A stretch of DNA of 37,599 bases, taken from an uncultured Prochlorococcus sp. Lineage in GTDB: Bacteria > Cyanobacteriota > Cyanobacteriia > PCC-6307 > Cyanobiaceae. The notes under the pieces are model-generated. The model saw nothing but the letters and a program-made list of their open reading frames with translations. It was not told where the DNA came from and did not search any database. Shown one piece after another: positions 29,687 through 37,599 of the stretch; within the stretch, counting starts at the first letter, position 1, and the number at the start of each line of letters is the position of its first letter. A program made the translations under genes and the position numbers. The stretch is taken from NCBI GenBank assembly GCA_902527105.1, contig CABZNT010000012.1:1-37599 (forward strand). The letters are read 5' to 3'.

Positions 29687-31969
29687 CTAGATTTTTCCAA
29701 TATTTAGGAAAAGAGTTTCACCAGTTGATTTCTTTCCAGTCCCATCGTTGTCAGTTGAAATCCATGCTTGCCCTTCGCTTGTTATTGCTAAACCTTCAAC
29801 CTTTTCAAGGATAAAACCACCCGTAGATTGCATTACTGGTTTTAGATCAGTAACTAACTCTTTTTCAACTAAAGGATAAAGTCTGGGAGGAATATTAGTC
29901 TGAAGACCTTCGAAAATAACATCATCTAAATCTACTTTATATATAGCTTTCAATTTTGCTTTCTTTCCATAGAAACTATCTCTTTCGATTACATAAAGTG
30001 CCCCGTCATGGTAAGTCAATTCTGAAATGCCAACGCCACCTTTTTTGATCCTATCTAATTGATAATTTACGGCCCCCCACTGTTTAGTTTTTAAATTATA
30101 GGAAAGGATCTTAGTAGTATTGAAAGTATCATCACCCCAAGGTTTCTGTTGAGCAACATAAAGAATGTCGCCGTTTCTTGTTATGCCTTCAAAACCAGGA
30201 TTTTTAGCATAATTAAGATATGAAGGTGGTGGAGTTATCTTCTCTAAAATTTCACCATCTGAGCTTACATGGTAGATAGCAGGAGGATGTTCATTTAGCT
30301 TTTTCTTGATTCCTTCAGTAGAAATGTAAAATCCACCATTACCATCAGTAGTAATACCTTCTTGATCCATAAATAATGCAGTCTTACCATCTAGCTTTAT
30401 ATCTATAGCTCTTTCTAGTAGTGCTGGTGAAGATGAAGGGTCAATAACATAAATTCTTGGTTGGGTTTTAAAAGTCCCATCATTTACAGCATAAATTTTA
30501 CCATCATCACCTGCAACCATTCCGCTTATCGCACCCCAAGACACAAATTCAAGGCCATTTTCATTTGTTAAATGTGGGTATGAAGCAGGTGCGTCTTGTA
30601 GTTGATAAATAGTCACATGAGAAGATAAACCAGGTTCTTTTTTGTTGTAGTCTTTTTCATTTGCTGAGGCAATTAATCCCCTCTCTGGAATTGCGACAAA
30701 TCCCTCTGGTCCAATGCCTGATGGAAGTAATTGAGTAAGCAAAGGTTGATTTAGTTCTGTGATATCGTAAACAGCTACTATCCCAGCTCGTTCAGCACCA
30801 ACAAATAAATAGGGCGTCCCATTAATTTTTGAATATGTAACTGACTCAGGTTCTACTCCCTTTTTACCTGCTCTCCCATCTTGGAAATGACCTATTTGTG
30901 CAATTGCTCTTTCTAGTCTATTTGCATCTTCATAAACTACTGTTCCATCTTTTTTAAAAATAGTCCAGGATCTTGAACCACCTCTTTTTGCCTGATTTGG
31001 ATCAATATGCTTGTAATCGCCTTCATTTGCTGTTGCAAAATGGTCATTATCAATCCAAGTAAGACCATCGGGTTCTCTTCTTACATTCTTTAGTTTGCTT
31101 TTAAATTTATGTGCTCCATCTTTCTTTGTATCCATTCCTGCCATTTGTTTTACAACTCCTGCCGAGAAATGTGATATTACATTTCCATCTTTATCAATTA
31201 CTGCAAGATGGTTGTTTTCTTGAAGAGAGACAACTGTTTCACCAAGATCATTAATAGCAACGAATTCTGGTTCGGGATCGAAAGGAGCTATTTCGGATAA
31301 GCCTGTTAAATCAACTTTTTTTATTGAATTGCATTGTATTTTTCCTCTTTTGTTTAACTTCACAAGAGAAACATAACCTGCAGGATTAATTTGAATGCCA
31401 TTGTCATCTAATTGAGGGATAAATCCATTTTTATATTCTTCATCCCTCTCATTTTCTATAGCGACAGCTAGAAATGTTCCGTCTGGTGAAACAAAGACGC
31501 TATCAGGCTGCCCACCTAAATCACATTCTTTTACTGCTTTTCTTTTTTCTAAATTGTATTGAACTAATGCTCCGGAAGGATTTGTATAACTTTCAGATGT
31601 ATTTGAACCTATATAGGCATTGTTTCCAAGTGCTGCAATTCCAGTTGGTTCTGCTTCCAGTTCAATAATTCCCAATGCTTTTGGCCTCGCAGGATCTGAG
31701 ATATCAACTAAACCTACTACTCCTAAATCACTATCTGTATACATCAAAGTCTTACCATCTTCTGAAGCTGTAACAACTTCAGAGGATGTTTTGGTTGTAG
31801 ATTTTGAGCCCTTTGGTAAATTATCGCTTACATTGAAAGAAGAAATTCTGTTGAAGTTTTTTTCATTTGCCCAATATTTGGTATTCCAATTTGCAAATCC
31901 ACTACTTGTAGAGGAGGCGAGGATTGCAAGTAATGCTGAAAAACTTGCAGCAGCTAATGTTTTTTTCAT
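29687..31969 (-). CDS. Secreted phosphatase-like protein with beta-propeller and phytase-esterase domains (PhoA-like)
   Basis: A 760-residue secreted protein. The signal peptide (KKTLAAASFSALLAILASS) is followed by a beta-propeller-like region (residues about 50-440) with repeats such as VDISDPARPKALG, LVSLQENNHLAVI and IGPEGFVAIPERGL, resembling choice-of-anchor I proteins. The C-terminal half (about 460-760) has EGITTDGNGGFYISTEG, NPGFEGITRNGDILYVAQ and KVEGLAITSEGQAWISTDND, typical of the esterase-like activity of phytase family. The gene occupies the place annotated as phoA in related Prochlorococcus clusters. An enzyme that frees phosphate from organic phosphates fits, but no metal site is identifiable with certainty. 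Confidence 0.8.
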   Translation of the reverse strand: MKKTLAAASFSALLAILASSTSSGFANWNTKYWANEKNFNRISSFNVSDNLPKGSKSTTKTSSEVVTASEDGKTLMYTDSDLGVVGLVDISDPARPKALGIIELEAEPTGIAALGNNAYIGSNTSESYTNPSGALVQYNLEKRKAVKECDLGGQPDSVFVSPDGTFLAVAIENERDEEYKNGFIPQLDDNGIQINPAGYVSLVKLNKRGKIQCNSIKKVDLTGLSEIAPFDPEPEFVAINDLGETVVSLQENNHLAVIDKDGNVISHFSAGVVKQMAGMDTKKDGAHKFKSKLKNVRREPDGLTWIDNDHFATANEGDYKHIDPNQAKRGGSRSWTIFKKDGTVVYEDANRLERAIAQIGHFQDGRAGKKGVEPESVTYSKINGTPYLFVGAERAGIVAVYDITELNQPLLTQLLPSGIGPEGFVAIPERGLIASANEKDYNKKEPGLSSHVTIYQLQDAPASYPHLTNENGLEFVSWGAISGMVAGDDGKIYAVNDGTFKTQPRIYVIDPSSSPALLERAIDIKLDGKTALFMDQEGITTDGNGGFYISTEGIKKKLNEHPPAIYHVSSDGEILEKITPPPSYLNYAKNPGFEGITRNGDILYVAQQKPWGDDTFNTTKILSYNLKTKQWGAVNYQLDRIKKGGVGISELTYHDGALYVIERDSFYGKKAKLKAIYKVDLDDVIFEGLQTNIPPRLYPLVEKELVTDLKPVMQSTGGFILEKVEGLAITSEGQAWISTDNDGTGKKSTGETLFLNIGKI

Positions 31970-32030
31970 TTAGTGCGTAAGGATATACATTCTCATGCTC
32001 CCTTTAAAAAGTTAAGAAAAAAAAATAGAT

Positions 32031-32060
32031 TTATTAAGAACAATTTAAGCTTTTTAAAGA
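32031..32060 (-). promoter_or_regulatory. Weak candidate Pho box upstream of the phosphatase-like gene
   Basis: Units TTATTAAG, AATTTAAG and TTTAAAGA with 11-bp period lie 62 bases before ATG 31969. The third unit is poor. Weaker than the boxes at 27263 and 33692. Confidence 0.3.
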
Positions 32061-32065
32061 TATAT

Positions 32066-32096
32066 AAATAAAAAAGACCTACCAAAGGCAGGTCTT
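32066..32096 (-). terminator. Terminator of phoE
   Basis: AAGACCT (32074-32080) pairs with AGGTCTT (32090-32096) around ACCAAAGGC. On the minus strand it is followed by six or more Ts. It lies 33 bases after the phoE stop. Confidence 0.85.
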
Positions 32097-32128
32097 CATG
32101 TGTGTGTAAGATTTTCTAATTTATTTAA

Positions 32129-33454
32129 TTAGAAAGAGAATGTTACGAATGCACCAGCTCCAGTTGTGTCAGTAGTTGAACCTGTTGTTTCAGAAATGTA
32201 AACGAAAGGTGTAATACTCATACTGTCGTTAATTGGATATTCGTAGGAAAGATCATATGCATAAATTTCTTCTGCATTGTCTTTGATTTTTCCATTAGTT
32301 CCAATGTTTGCACTTAATGTACCTTCGCCTACATCAGTACTAAGACCGAAAGCCCACTGAGTTGTGTCGTCCCCTGAATCTGGATTCCCTACTTCAACAC
32401 CACCGCTAAAGGTAGTTGGTAATTGTTCAGGGCTGTAATATGCAACTAAACCGTAGTAGTTGGCAGTATCTTTATCAGAGTAAGCTACTGTGAAACCGTA
32501 TGTATCTGTCTCATAACCAAGAGCTAAACCAAAAAGGTCAGTACCTTCTTTAGTAAACAAACCACTGGCAGCAGTATCGGTTTTGCCTGCAATTGAAGAT
32601 ACACCTAGTCCAAGTTCCCAACCATCTCCAAATCCAGTTGCAGCACTAAGTGAAACATTACCACTTAAGTCAACAGAGTTTGAGGCACCACAATCTCCTA
32701 AGTTATCAACCATGTTATTCATGGAACATGCATTAGGCCAAGTCTTGGATGCATCCATAGAATCACCAACCGCAACTTTCCATGCACCTACTGGGAAAGT
32801 GTAGTTGACGTCATTAACCGTAAGGACGTTACCTGCACTTTCTCCCCAGTCTAAACCAGTCTTATCAGCACCAACATTTGTTAGACCATTTCCAGTTACT
32901 ATTCCGATGTTTAAGTTATCATCACCTGTGAAACTTGTATCTAAATCAATTCCTAAGACATATTCAAACTGAACTGCATCATCGGCTTCAGTTGCTGAAT
33001 CAGTTGCACCTAATAGGAACCCTACTTCACCACTCATAGTGGTTGTTTCACTGAAAGAACCAGCTTCAATGCCATTAACACGAGCTTCAAGGCCATCAAC
33101 TCTTCCTTTCATAATTGCCAATTCAGAACCAAGCTCATCACTTAGTCTATTGATTGCAGCTCCGTTCATTAAGCCTTCACCACCTGCAATTAAGTTGTTT
33201 AATTCAGCAGCAGCTTCTAAACGAGTAATTGAGTTACCATTGAATCTTGGGCTATTTGTTAGATCCTTTAATGAATCGTAAGCCCAATCTCCTGGGAATA
33301 AAGTATCTGATTTAAAATCACCTAAAGATACTAGATTGTTAGAGTTTGAATAATCACTAAGATCTGTTGAATTGATCTCAGCTGCGTTTACTGCAAAACC
33401 TGATGCCAAAGAAATGATGGCAGGAGCAGCAATTAATTTTTGAAAAAGTTTCAT
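32129..33454 (-). CDS. phoE: PhoE-type porin (SLH plus OprB-like beta-barrel)
   Basis: I place the start at ATG 33454, where the signal peptide MKLFQKLIAAPAIISLASGF begins; the frame extends 30 codons upstream with no matching features. A cyanobacterial SLH-type domain (about residues 45-85, FPGDWAYDSLKDLTNSP) is followed by a short coiled coil (ELGSELAIMKGRVDGLEARV) that would anchor the pore to the cell wall. A beta-barrel with alternating hydrophobic strands follows, ending in the outer-membrane Phe (TGAGAFVTFSF). At 441 residues it fits cyanobacterial porins. Phosphate specificity is inferred from the neighbours phoB, phoR and pstS and the adjacent Pho box. Confidence 0.88.
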   Translation of the reverse strand: MKLFQKLIAAPAIISLASGFAVNAAEINSTDLSDYSNSNNLVSLGDFKSDTLFPGDWAYDSLKDLTNSPRFNGNSITRLEAAAELNNLIAGGEGLMNGAAINRLSDELGSELAIMKGRVDGLEARVNGIEAGSFSETTTMSGEVGFLLGATDSATEADDAVQFEYVLGIDLDTSFTGDDNLNIGIVTGNGLTNVGADKTGLDWGESAGNVLTVNDVNYTFPVGAWKVAVGDSMDASKTWPNACSMNNMVDNLGDCGASNSVDLSGNVSLSAATGFGDGWELGLGVSSIAGKTDTAASGLFTKEGTDLFGLALGYETDTYGFTVAYSDKDTANYYGLVAYYSPEQLPTTFSGGVEVGNPDSGDDTTQWAFGLSTDVGEGTLSANIGTNGKIKDNAEEIYAYDLSYEYPINDSMSITPFVYISETTGSTTDTTGAGAFVTFSF

Positions 33455-33546
33455 AAACCTCAACACGTAAAAATGGATAATAATCCAATTGCATATGAAC
33501 GTATCAAAGTTAAGAAAAGAGTAAGAAATACAGTGCAAAAGCAAAA

Positions 33547-33576
33547 TTTAAAGTGAACTTTAACTTCTCTTAAATT
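33547..33576 (-). promoter_or_regulatory. Candidate Pho box upstream of phoE
   Basis: Units TTTAAAGT, CTTTAACT and CTTAAATT with 11-bp period lie about 93 bases upstream of ATG 33454. They resemble the CTTAA-type repeats of the cyanobacterial Pho box, read opposite to the gene. Confidence 0.5.
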
Positions 33577-33691
33577 TAATAAAAAAAAATTATCTATTTA
33601 TTACGAGTTTTTTTTAAAAAGTTAAAATCAAAACTAAATTTATTATAAATTATTTTTAAAACCAAACGAAAAAAACGTCTAATTGACATTT

Positions 33692-33721
33692 AGTTTAAGG
33701 TTGGGTTAAGAACTAATTAAC
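33692..33721 (+). promoter_or_regulatory. Candidate Pho box upstream of pstS
   Basis: Units AGTTTAAG, GGGTTAAG and TAATTAAC with three-base spacers (11-bp period). On the minus strand they read CTTAAACT, CTTAACCC and GTTAATTA, close to the cyanobacterial consensus. 76 bases before ATG 33797. Confidence 0.65.
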
Positions 33722-33796
33722 CACAGGATAAAATTTTAATTAATGAGTATTTGTGTATAAATTCGGTGCTATATATATGGAGTCTTTAATTTAATC

Positions 33797-34792
33797 ATGA
33801 CACCCATGAACATAGCTAAGAAAGCTTTGGTTTTCACTTCTGCAGTAGCCATTGCTGCTGGTACAAGTGTTCCTGGCACAAGTGTTTCTGCTAGAACAAG
33901 ATTAAGTGGTGCTGGGGCATCATTTCCTGCCAAAATCTATACTCGTTGGTTCAAAGATTTAGCCTCTTCTGGTGGGCCAAGAGTAAATTACCAAGCTGTT
34001 GGTTCAGGTTCTGGAAGAAAAGCATTTATTGATCAAACTGTTAACTTCGGTGCATCAGATGATCCAATGAAAGATGCAGATATAGCTAAGGTTACCAGAG
34101 GTTTAGTTCAGATACCTATGGTAGGCGGCACAATTGCTTTTGGTTATAACTATGATTGCGATTTGAAACTTACACAAGAACAAGCTGTTCGAGTTGCTAT
34201 GGGTATGGTTAAAAACTGGAAAGAATTAGGCTGTAAATCAGGTAAGTTAACTTGGGCTCATCGTTCTGATGGATCAGGTACAACTAAAGCTTTTACAAAC
34301 TCTATGGAAGCTTTTTCACCAACTTGGACTTTAGGAACTGGTAAATCAGTTAAGTGGCCAGCAGGCGTTGGTGCTAAAGGTAATTCAGGTGTTGCAGGTG
34401 TTATACAAAATACACCTGGTGCAATTGGTTATGTTAACCAGTCTTACATAAAAGGTAATGTCAAAGCTGCTGCACTTCAAAATCTTTCAGGTGAGTTTCT
34501 AAAACCATCTGTAGAAGCAGGAGCAAAGGCTCTTAATGGTATTACTCTAGATGAAAATCTTGCTGGTAAAAATCCTAATCCAACTGCAAAAGGAGCATAC
34601 CCTATCGCTTCATTGACATGGATACTTGCTTATGAAGAGGGTAATGGTAGAAACACTAAAGCTATCAAACAAGCCTTTAATACATTGTTAAGTGATGAGT
34701 ATCAAGATAAAGCTCCATCACTTGGATTTGTCCCCTTAAAAGGAGATATTCTTGAGAAGTCAAGAGCTGCTGTAAAAAGAATCGGTAAATAA
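33797..34792 (+). CDS. pstS: Phosphate ABC transporter substrate-binding protein PstS
   Basis: Periplasmic high-affinity phosphate-binding protein of the Pst system. Signal peptide (MNIAKKALVFTSAVAIAAGT) followed by the PstS start SGAGASFPAKIYTRWF. The phosphate-binding motifs VGSGSGRKAF and RSDGSGTTKAFT are present, along with GVIQNTPGAIGYV. At 331 residues it is normal. Start is ATG 33797 or 33806. The Pho box upstream predicts induction under phosphate limitation. The pstCAB genes are not in the window. Confidence 0.95.
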   Translation: MTPMNIAKKALVFTSAVAIAAGTSVPGTSVSARTRLSGAGASFPAKIYTRWFKDLASSGGPRVNYQAVGSGSGRKAFIDQTVNFGASDDPMKDADIAKVTRGLVQIPMVGGTIAFGYNYDCDLKLTQEQAVRVAMGMVKNWKELGCKSGKLTWAHRSDGSGTTKAFTNSMEAFSPTWTLGTGKSVKWPAGVGAKGNSGVAGVIQNTPGAIGYVNQSYIKGNVKAAALQNLSGEFLKPSVEAGAKALNGITLDENLAGKNPNPTAKGAYPIASLTWILAYEEGNGRNTKAIKQAFNTLLSDEYQDKAPSLGFVPLKGDILEKSRAAVKRIGK

Positions 34793-34810
34793 ACCGTTAG
34801 ACAATATTTA

Positions 34811-34839
34811 AAAGGAGGAATTTATTTCCTCCTTTTTTT
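34811..34839 (+). terminator. Terminator of pstS
   Basis: GGAGGAA (34814-34820) pairs with TTCCTCC (34826-34832), then seven Ts. It touches the end of the convergent chrA gene. Confidence 0.85.
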
Positions 34840-36064
34840 ATGCAAACAAATATTTTGACAAGCCTAATATTAAAGAAAAAAGAATGAGTATGTATGTTGG
34901 AACTATTTTTAAAAAAGATAATAGTGTGGAGATTAAAACTATAAAAATAGAGCTAATTAAAGAGAATTTTGATGAAAAACTATCTTCAATTAAATTAAAT
35001 CCAGAGAAAATAACTGCTCCAGGAATTGTATTGATCACTCCTTCGATAAAGTAATTAATTGATTTAATTCTGTTTTTTATAAAGCCTTTTCCAAAAACAA
35101 AAATCAATATAAAACTTGGTAAAAAAATTGCAAAAGTTGATATAAATGAATACTTTAAAGCTTCATTTATTCCTCCGATTGAAAACCCTGCTTTATATCC
35201 AATAAAACTTGTAATTAATAAGACAGGCCCAGGTGTTATTTGGCTAATTATTATTCCATCTATAAATTCATTATTTGTTAACCATCCTTGCGAGATAACA
35301 TAATCACTCATAAGAGGAATGATTACTAATCCACCTCCAAAAATAAAAAGTCCCGATTTAAAGAAGAAAAAAAACAGATTAAGGTAATCTACTAAAAACT
35401 TTGAGGTTATAGACTCTCTTAAAAAATTATAAAACTTTGATATATCTAAAAAGACCGAGCTAATCAAAAATGAGGTTGTTGAAAATATAGATAAAGGGAC
35501 CAAGCTATAAAAAATATTTTTGAATTTCTTTAAAAATATATTTATCAATCCTGCAATACTAAGAATTGTTATGAGTGGAAATTGAATACTATTATATTTA
35601 GCAAATATAAGTAGAAATAATATTGAGCTGGAGAATAATATTCGATCAAACTTTAATCTTTTTTTTAATAGAACTAATGAGAATGAAAAAATTATCCCTG
35701 CAATAATAGGCGGATTAAAATAAATTAAATCTGTTAAGAATTTTGATCCAGAACCAATTTGCCAAAAAAAACTAAGAGCTAATACTGAAATGAATCCTGG
35801 GATAATGAAACTTATACCTGATATCAATCCACCAAGATAACCATTGATTTTAAGACCTATATATATTGCCAATTGAGTAGATATTGGTCCTGGAAGTATT
35901 TGACATAATCCAATACCTTTTTCAAAAGATTGATTTGATATCAATTTTTTATTATTTATAAGTTCATCTTCGAATAAGGAAATATGAGCATAGGGTCCTC
36001 CAAAACTTAAAATACCAATTTTTAGGAAAGTTTTTGCAAGTTCAATTAAGGATATTTTTGCCAT
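34838..36064 (-). CDS. chrA: ChrA-family chromate/anion transporter
   Basis: A 408-residue membrane protein of the CHR superfamily with the two-fold repeat of the long type. The first half has [20 protein letters not shown] and [17 protein letters not shown]. The second half repeats this as [20 protein letters not shown] and [19 protein letters not shown]. ChrA exports chromate or related oxyanions. Next to pstS and arsJ, the real substrate in this cell may be another oxyanion. The gene is separated from arsJ by 30 bases on the same strand. Confidence 0.88.
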   Translation of the reverse strand: MAKISLIELAKTFLKIGILSFGGPYAHISLFEDELINNKKLISNQSFEKGIGLCQILPGPISTQLAIYIGLKINGYLGGLISGISFIIPGFISVLALSFFWQIGSGSKFLTDLIYFNPPIIAGIIFSFSLVLLKKRLKFDRILFSSSILFLLIFAKYNSIQFPLITILSIAGLINIFLKKFKNIFYSLVPLSIFSTTSFLISSVFLDISKFYNFLRESITSKFLVDYLNLFFFFFKSGLFIFGGGLVIIPLMSDYVISQGWLTNNEFIDGIIISQITPGPVLLITSFIGYKAGFSIGGINEALKYSFISTFAIFLPSFILIFVFGKGFIKNRIKSINYFIEGVINTIPGAVIFSGFNLIEDSFSSKFSLISSIFIVLISTLLSFLKIVPTYILILFSLILGLSKYLFA

Positions 36065-36094
36065 TAAAATATTCTAATTCCTAAAAATTAGTCT

Positions 36095-37354
36095 TTATGG
36101 AGCTGATAAGCTTTGTTTGATTGATGGTAATTTAAGACTCGAAATCCAAGATAAGAATATTAAAAGTGATGAAAAATAAAGACAATATTGAAGACCAATA
36201 CTCGGATTTCTCCCAATCATAAATAGTAAGCCAGATAGTAATGTTCCAACTAGTCTTCCAGCAGCATTTGCCATGTAATAGAAGCCAACATTTAAACTGA
36301 CTTTTTCATTATCAGAGTAGGCCAAAATCATATAAGAATGTGTAGAGGAATTCATTGCAAAAACAAATCCAAAAATAGTAAGTCCTAAAATTATTGCTAT
36401 TGATGGAGAACTTTCTCTCCATAATGCGACTCCTATCAAAGATGGTATTACCATTAATACGGCACTCCAAAATTGGATAGCTTTACGATCTGGACTTTCT
36501 TTCTGTCCCCATATCTTTCTAATTGCTGGAGCAGAAGCCTGAACAATTCCATAACCTATTACCCAGGCCCCAAGAAATAATCCTATTTCCATGTAGTCCC
36601 AACCAAATGCCATATCTAGGAATACTGGAAGAGCTACAACAAACCAAACATCTCTTGCTCCAAAAAGAAAGAATCTTGCTGCAGAAAGAATATTTATGGC
36701 ATTTGATTTTGAAAAAAGATCATTAAAAGCTGGTTTGGTTTTCATCTTGCCAATTTCTCCAGGTAAAATTAATGTCAATAAAAAGGCTAAGCAGAGTCCA
36801 AAACCCATAATTCCTACAGCATTATTGAATCCAAATAACTTATATAAAAGTCCACCCAAGAAAAAACCAACTCCCTTAAGAGCATTTTTAGATCCAGTTA
36901 AAATAGCAACCCATTTAAAAAGTTGTTTTTGGCCAGTATCATTGCCATCATTTGTCTCTGGGACTACTGTCTTAACAGCACTTTTAGCACTCATTTTGTT
37001 TAAATCTTTTGCTATTCCACTAACTGCTTGAGCAACCATAACGTATGCGACACTAAAAATTACCGGCCAATCTTCCTTAACTGGAATAAGCATAAAAAGA
37101 GCGATGATTTGCAGGATAGTCCCAATCCATAAAGTAAGCCTTAATCCATATCTTGCTCCTATCCAGCCACCATAAAGATTAGTAATTATTCCAAAAAACT
37201 CATAAAAAAGGAAAAGTAAAGCAATTTGTAGAGTTGTGTAACCTAGCTCATGAAAGTGACCAACAACTAATAATCTTAATGCGCCGTCAGTAAGCGTGAA
37301 CGCCCAATAGTTTGCTGTTACAACACTATATTGTTGAATATTAGATAAATTCAT
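36095..37354 (-). CDS. arsJ: ArsJ organoarsenical efflux transporter (MFS)
   Basis: A 419-residue MFS protein. The start QQYSVVTANYWAFTLTDGAL, then RLLVVGHFHELGYTTLQIAL, is diagnostic of ArsJ. ArsJ exports 1-arseno-3-phosphoglycerate, which forms when GAPDH uses arsenate instead of phosphate. SAKSAVKTV and FFLFGARDVWFVVALPVFLD are further family blocks. The gap gene lies 11 bases upstream, as in ars operons of other bacteria. It acts in the inner membrane. Confidence 0.88.
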   Translation of the reverse strand: MNLSNIQQYSVVTANYWAFTLTDGALRLLVVGHFHELGYTTLQIALLFLFYEFFGIITNLYGGWIGARYGLRLTLWIGTILQIIALFMLIPVKEDWPVIFSVAYVMVAQAVSGIAKDLNKMSAKSAVKTVVPETNDGNDTGQKQLFKWVAILTGSKNALKGVGFFLGGLLYKLFGFNNAVGIMGFGLCLAFLLTLILPGEIGKMKTKPAFNDLFSKSNAINILSAARFFLFGARDVWFVVALPVFLDMAFGWDYMEIGLFLGAWVIGYGIVQASAPAIRKIWGQKESPDRKAIQFWSAVLMVIPSLIGVALWRESSPSIAIILGLTIFGFVFAMNSSTHSYMILAYSDNEKVSLNVGFYYMANAAGRLVGTLLSGLLFMIGRNPSIGLQYCLYFSSLLIFLSWISSLKLPSIKQSLSAP

Positions 37355-37365
37355 AAAGACATAAA

Positions 37366-37599
37366 TTAAATCTCTTTTTTGATTACATATTCAGTAAGAT
37401 CTGCAAGTCTGCAGCTGTAACCCCACTCGTTGTCATACCAAGCGTATATCTTTAATAAATTTGAATTAACAACCATCGTTGATAAACTATCAACTATTGA
37501 ACTTCTAGAGTCATTTACATAATCTGCAGAAACTAAAGGTCTTTCTTCGTAGCCAAGAATTCCTTTTAAATAAGTTTCTGAAGCTTCCTTTAGTGCCAT
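37366..37599 (-). CDS. gap: Glyceraldehyde-3-phosphate dehydrogenase, C-terminal part (5' end outside window)
   Basis: The frame runs off the window edge. The visible 77 codons have the GAPDH C-terminus: [20 protein letters not shown], then [19 protein letters not shown]. Because it stands next to arsJ, this copy is probably the ars-linked GAPDH that makes 1-arseno-3-phosphoglycerate from arsenate, in the cytoplasm. The true start is not visible. Confidence 0.9.
   Translation of the reverse strand: MALKEASETYLKGILGYEERPLVSADYVNDSRSSIVDSLSTMVVNSNLLKIYAWYDNEWGYSCRLADLTEYVIKKEI

Overview
The window is AT-rich DNA, densely packed with very small genes. It looks like the chromosome of a high-light-adapted Prochlorococcus. 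The evidence is a high-light-inducible (Hli) protein, several picocyanobacterial small-protein families (DUF1651, DUF2839, DUF3764, DUF3303, DUF3721), and a phosphate cluster in the order phoB-phoR-phosphatase-like-phoE-pstS-chrA-arsJ-gap. These identifications rest on recognising protein families by eye; no database search was run.

Region 1 (1 to about 13.4 kb) mixes a few recognisable genes with many short ORFs. The recognisable ones are a class I glutamine amidotransferase (cut by the window edge), a secreted cupin, a SelO/YdiU protein AMPylase and a sodium-dependent NSS transporter. The short ORFs are often overlapped or coupled through ATGA or TAATG junctions. Several families occur twice. 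Decay is visible: a gene with an in-frame TAA (1750-1956), a DUF3764 gene split by a one-base frameshift (6549-6829) and a probable internally deleted DUF3764 copy (8356-8469). At 11.3-13.4 kb a minus-strand operon encodes a DUF411 metal-binding protein, a DUF3721 protein, a MauE/DoxX-like membrane protein and a PepSY-type membrane protein. This looks like a metal (probably copper) handling unit.

Region 2 (13.5-19.8 kb) holds more small genes, an SRAP/YedK abasic-site protein, DUF1651 genes (one decayed), an RluF-type pseudouridine synthase, an Hli protein and a 2H phosphoesterase.

Region 3 (19.86-25.3 kb) looks like a layered tRNA-targeted integration hotspot. Four same-orientation remnants of the 3' half of a tRNA-Pro(UGG) gene occur at 19.94, 20.10, 21.20 and 25.24 kb. 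Each has short iterated motifs just outside the tRNA 3' end, as expected for integrase arm sites. The cargo between them includes a type IV pilin-like protein fused to an Excalibur-like and a thermonuclease domain, an orphan C5 cytosine methyltransferase, a DsrE-like protein and small unknown proteins. No integrase gene is present.

Region 4 (25.5-37.6 kb) starts with small hypotheticals and then the phosphorus and arsenic cluster. PhoB and PhoR sense phosphate limitation. A secreted phytase-esterase/phosphatase-like protein, the PhoE porin and PstS would release, admit and bind phosphate. ChrA, ArsJ and GAPDH follow; ArsJ and GAPDH form the known route that exports arsenate as 1-arseno-3-phosphoglycerate, a sensible companion to high-affinity phosphate uptake. 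Candidate Pho boxes with 11-bp periodicity lie upstream of phoB, phoE, pstS and, more weakly, the phosphatase-like gene.
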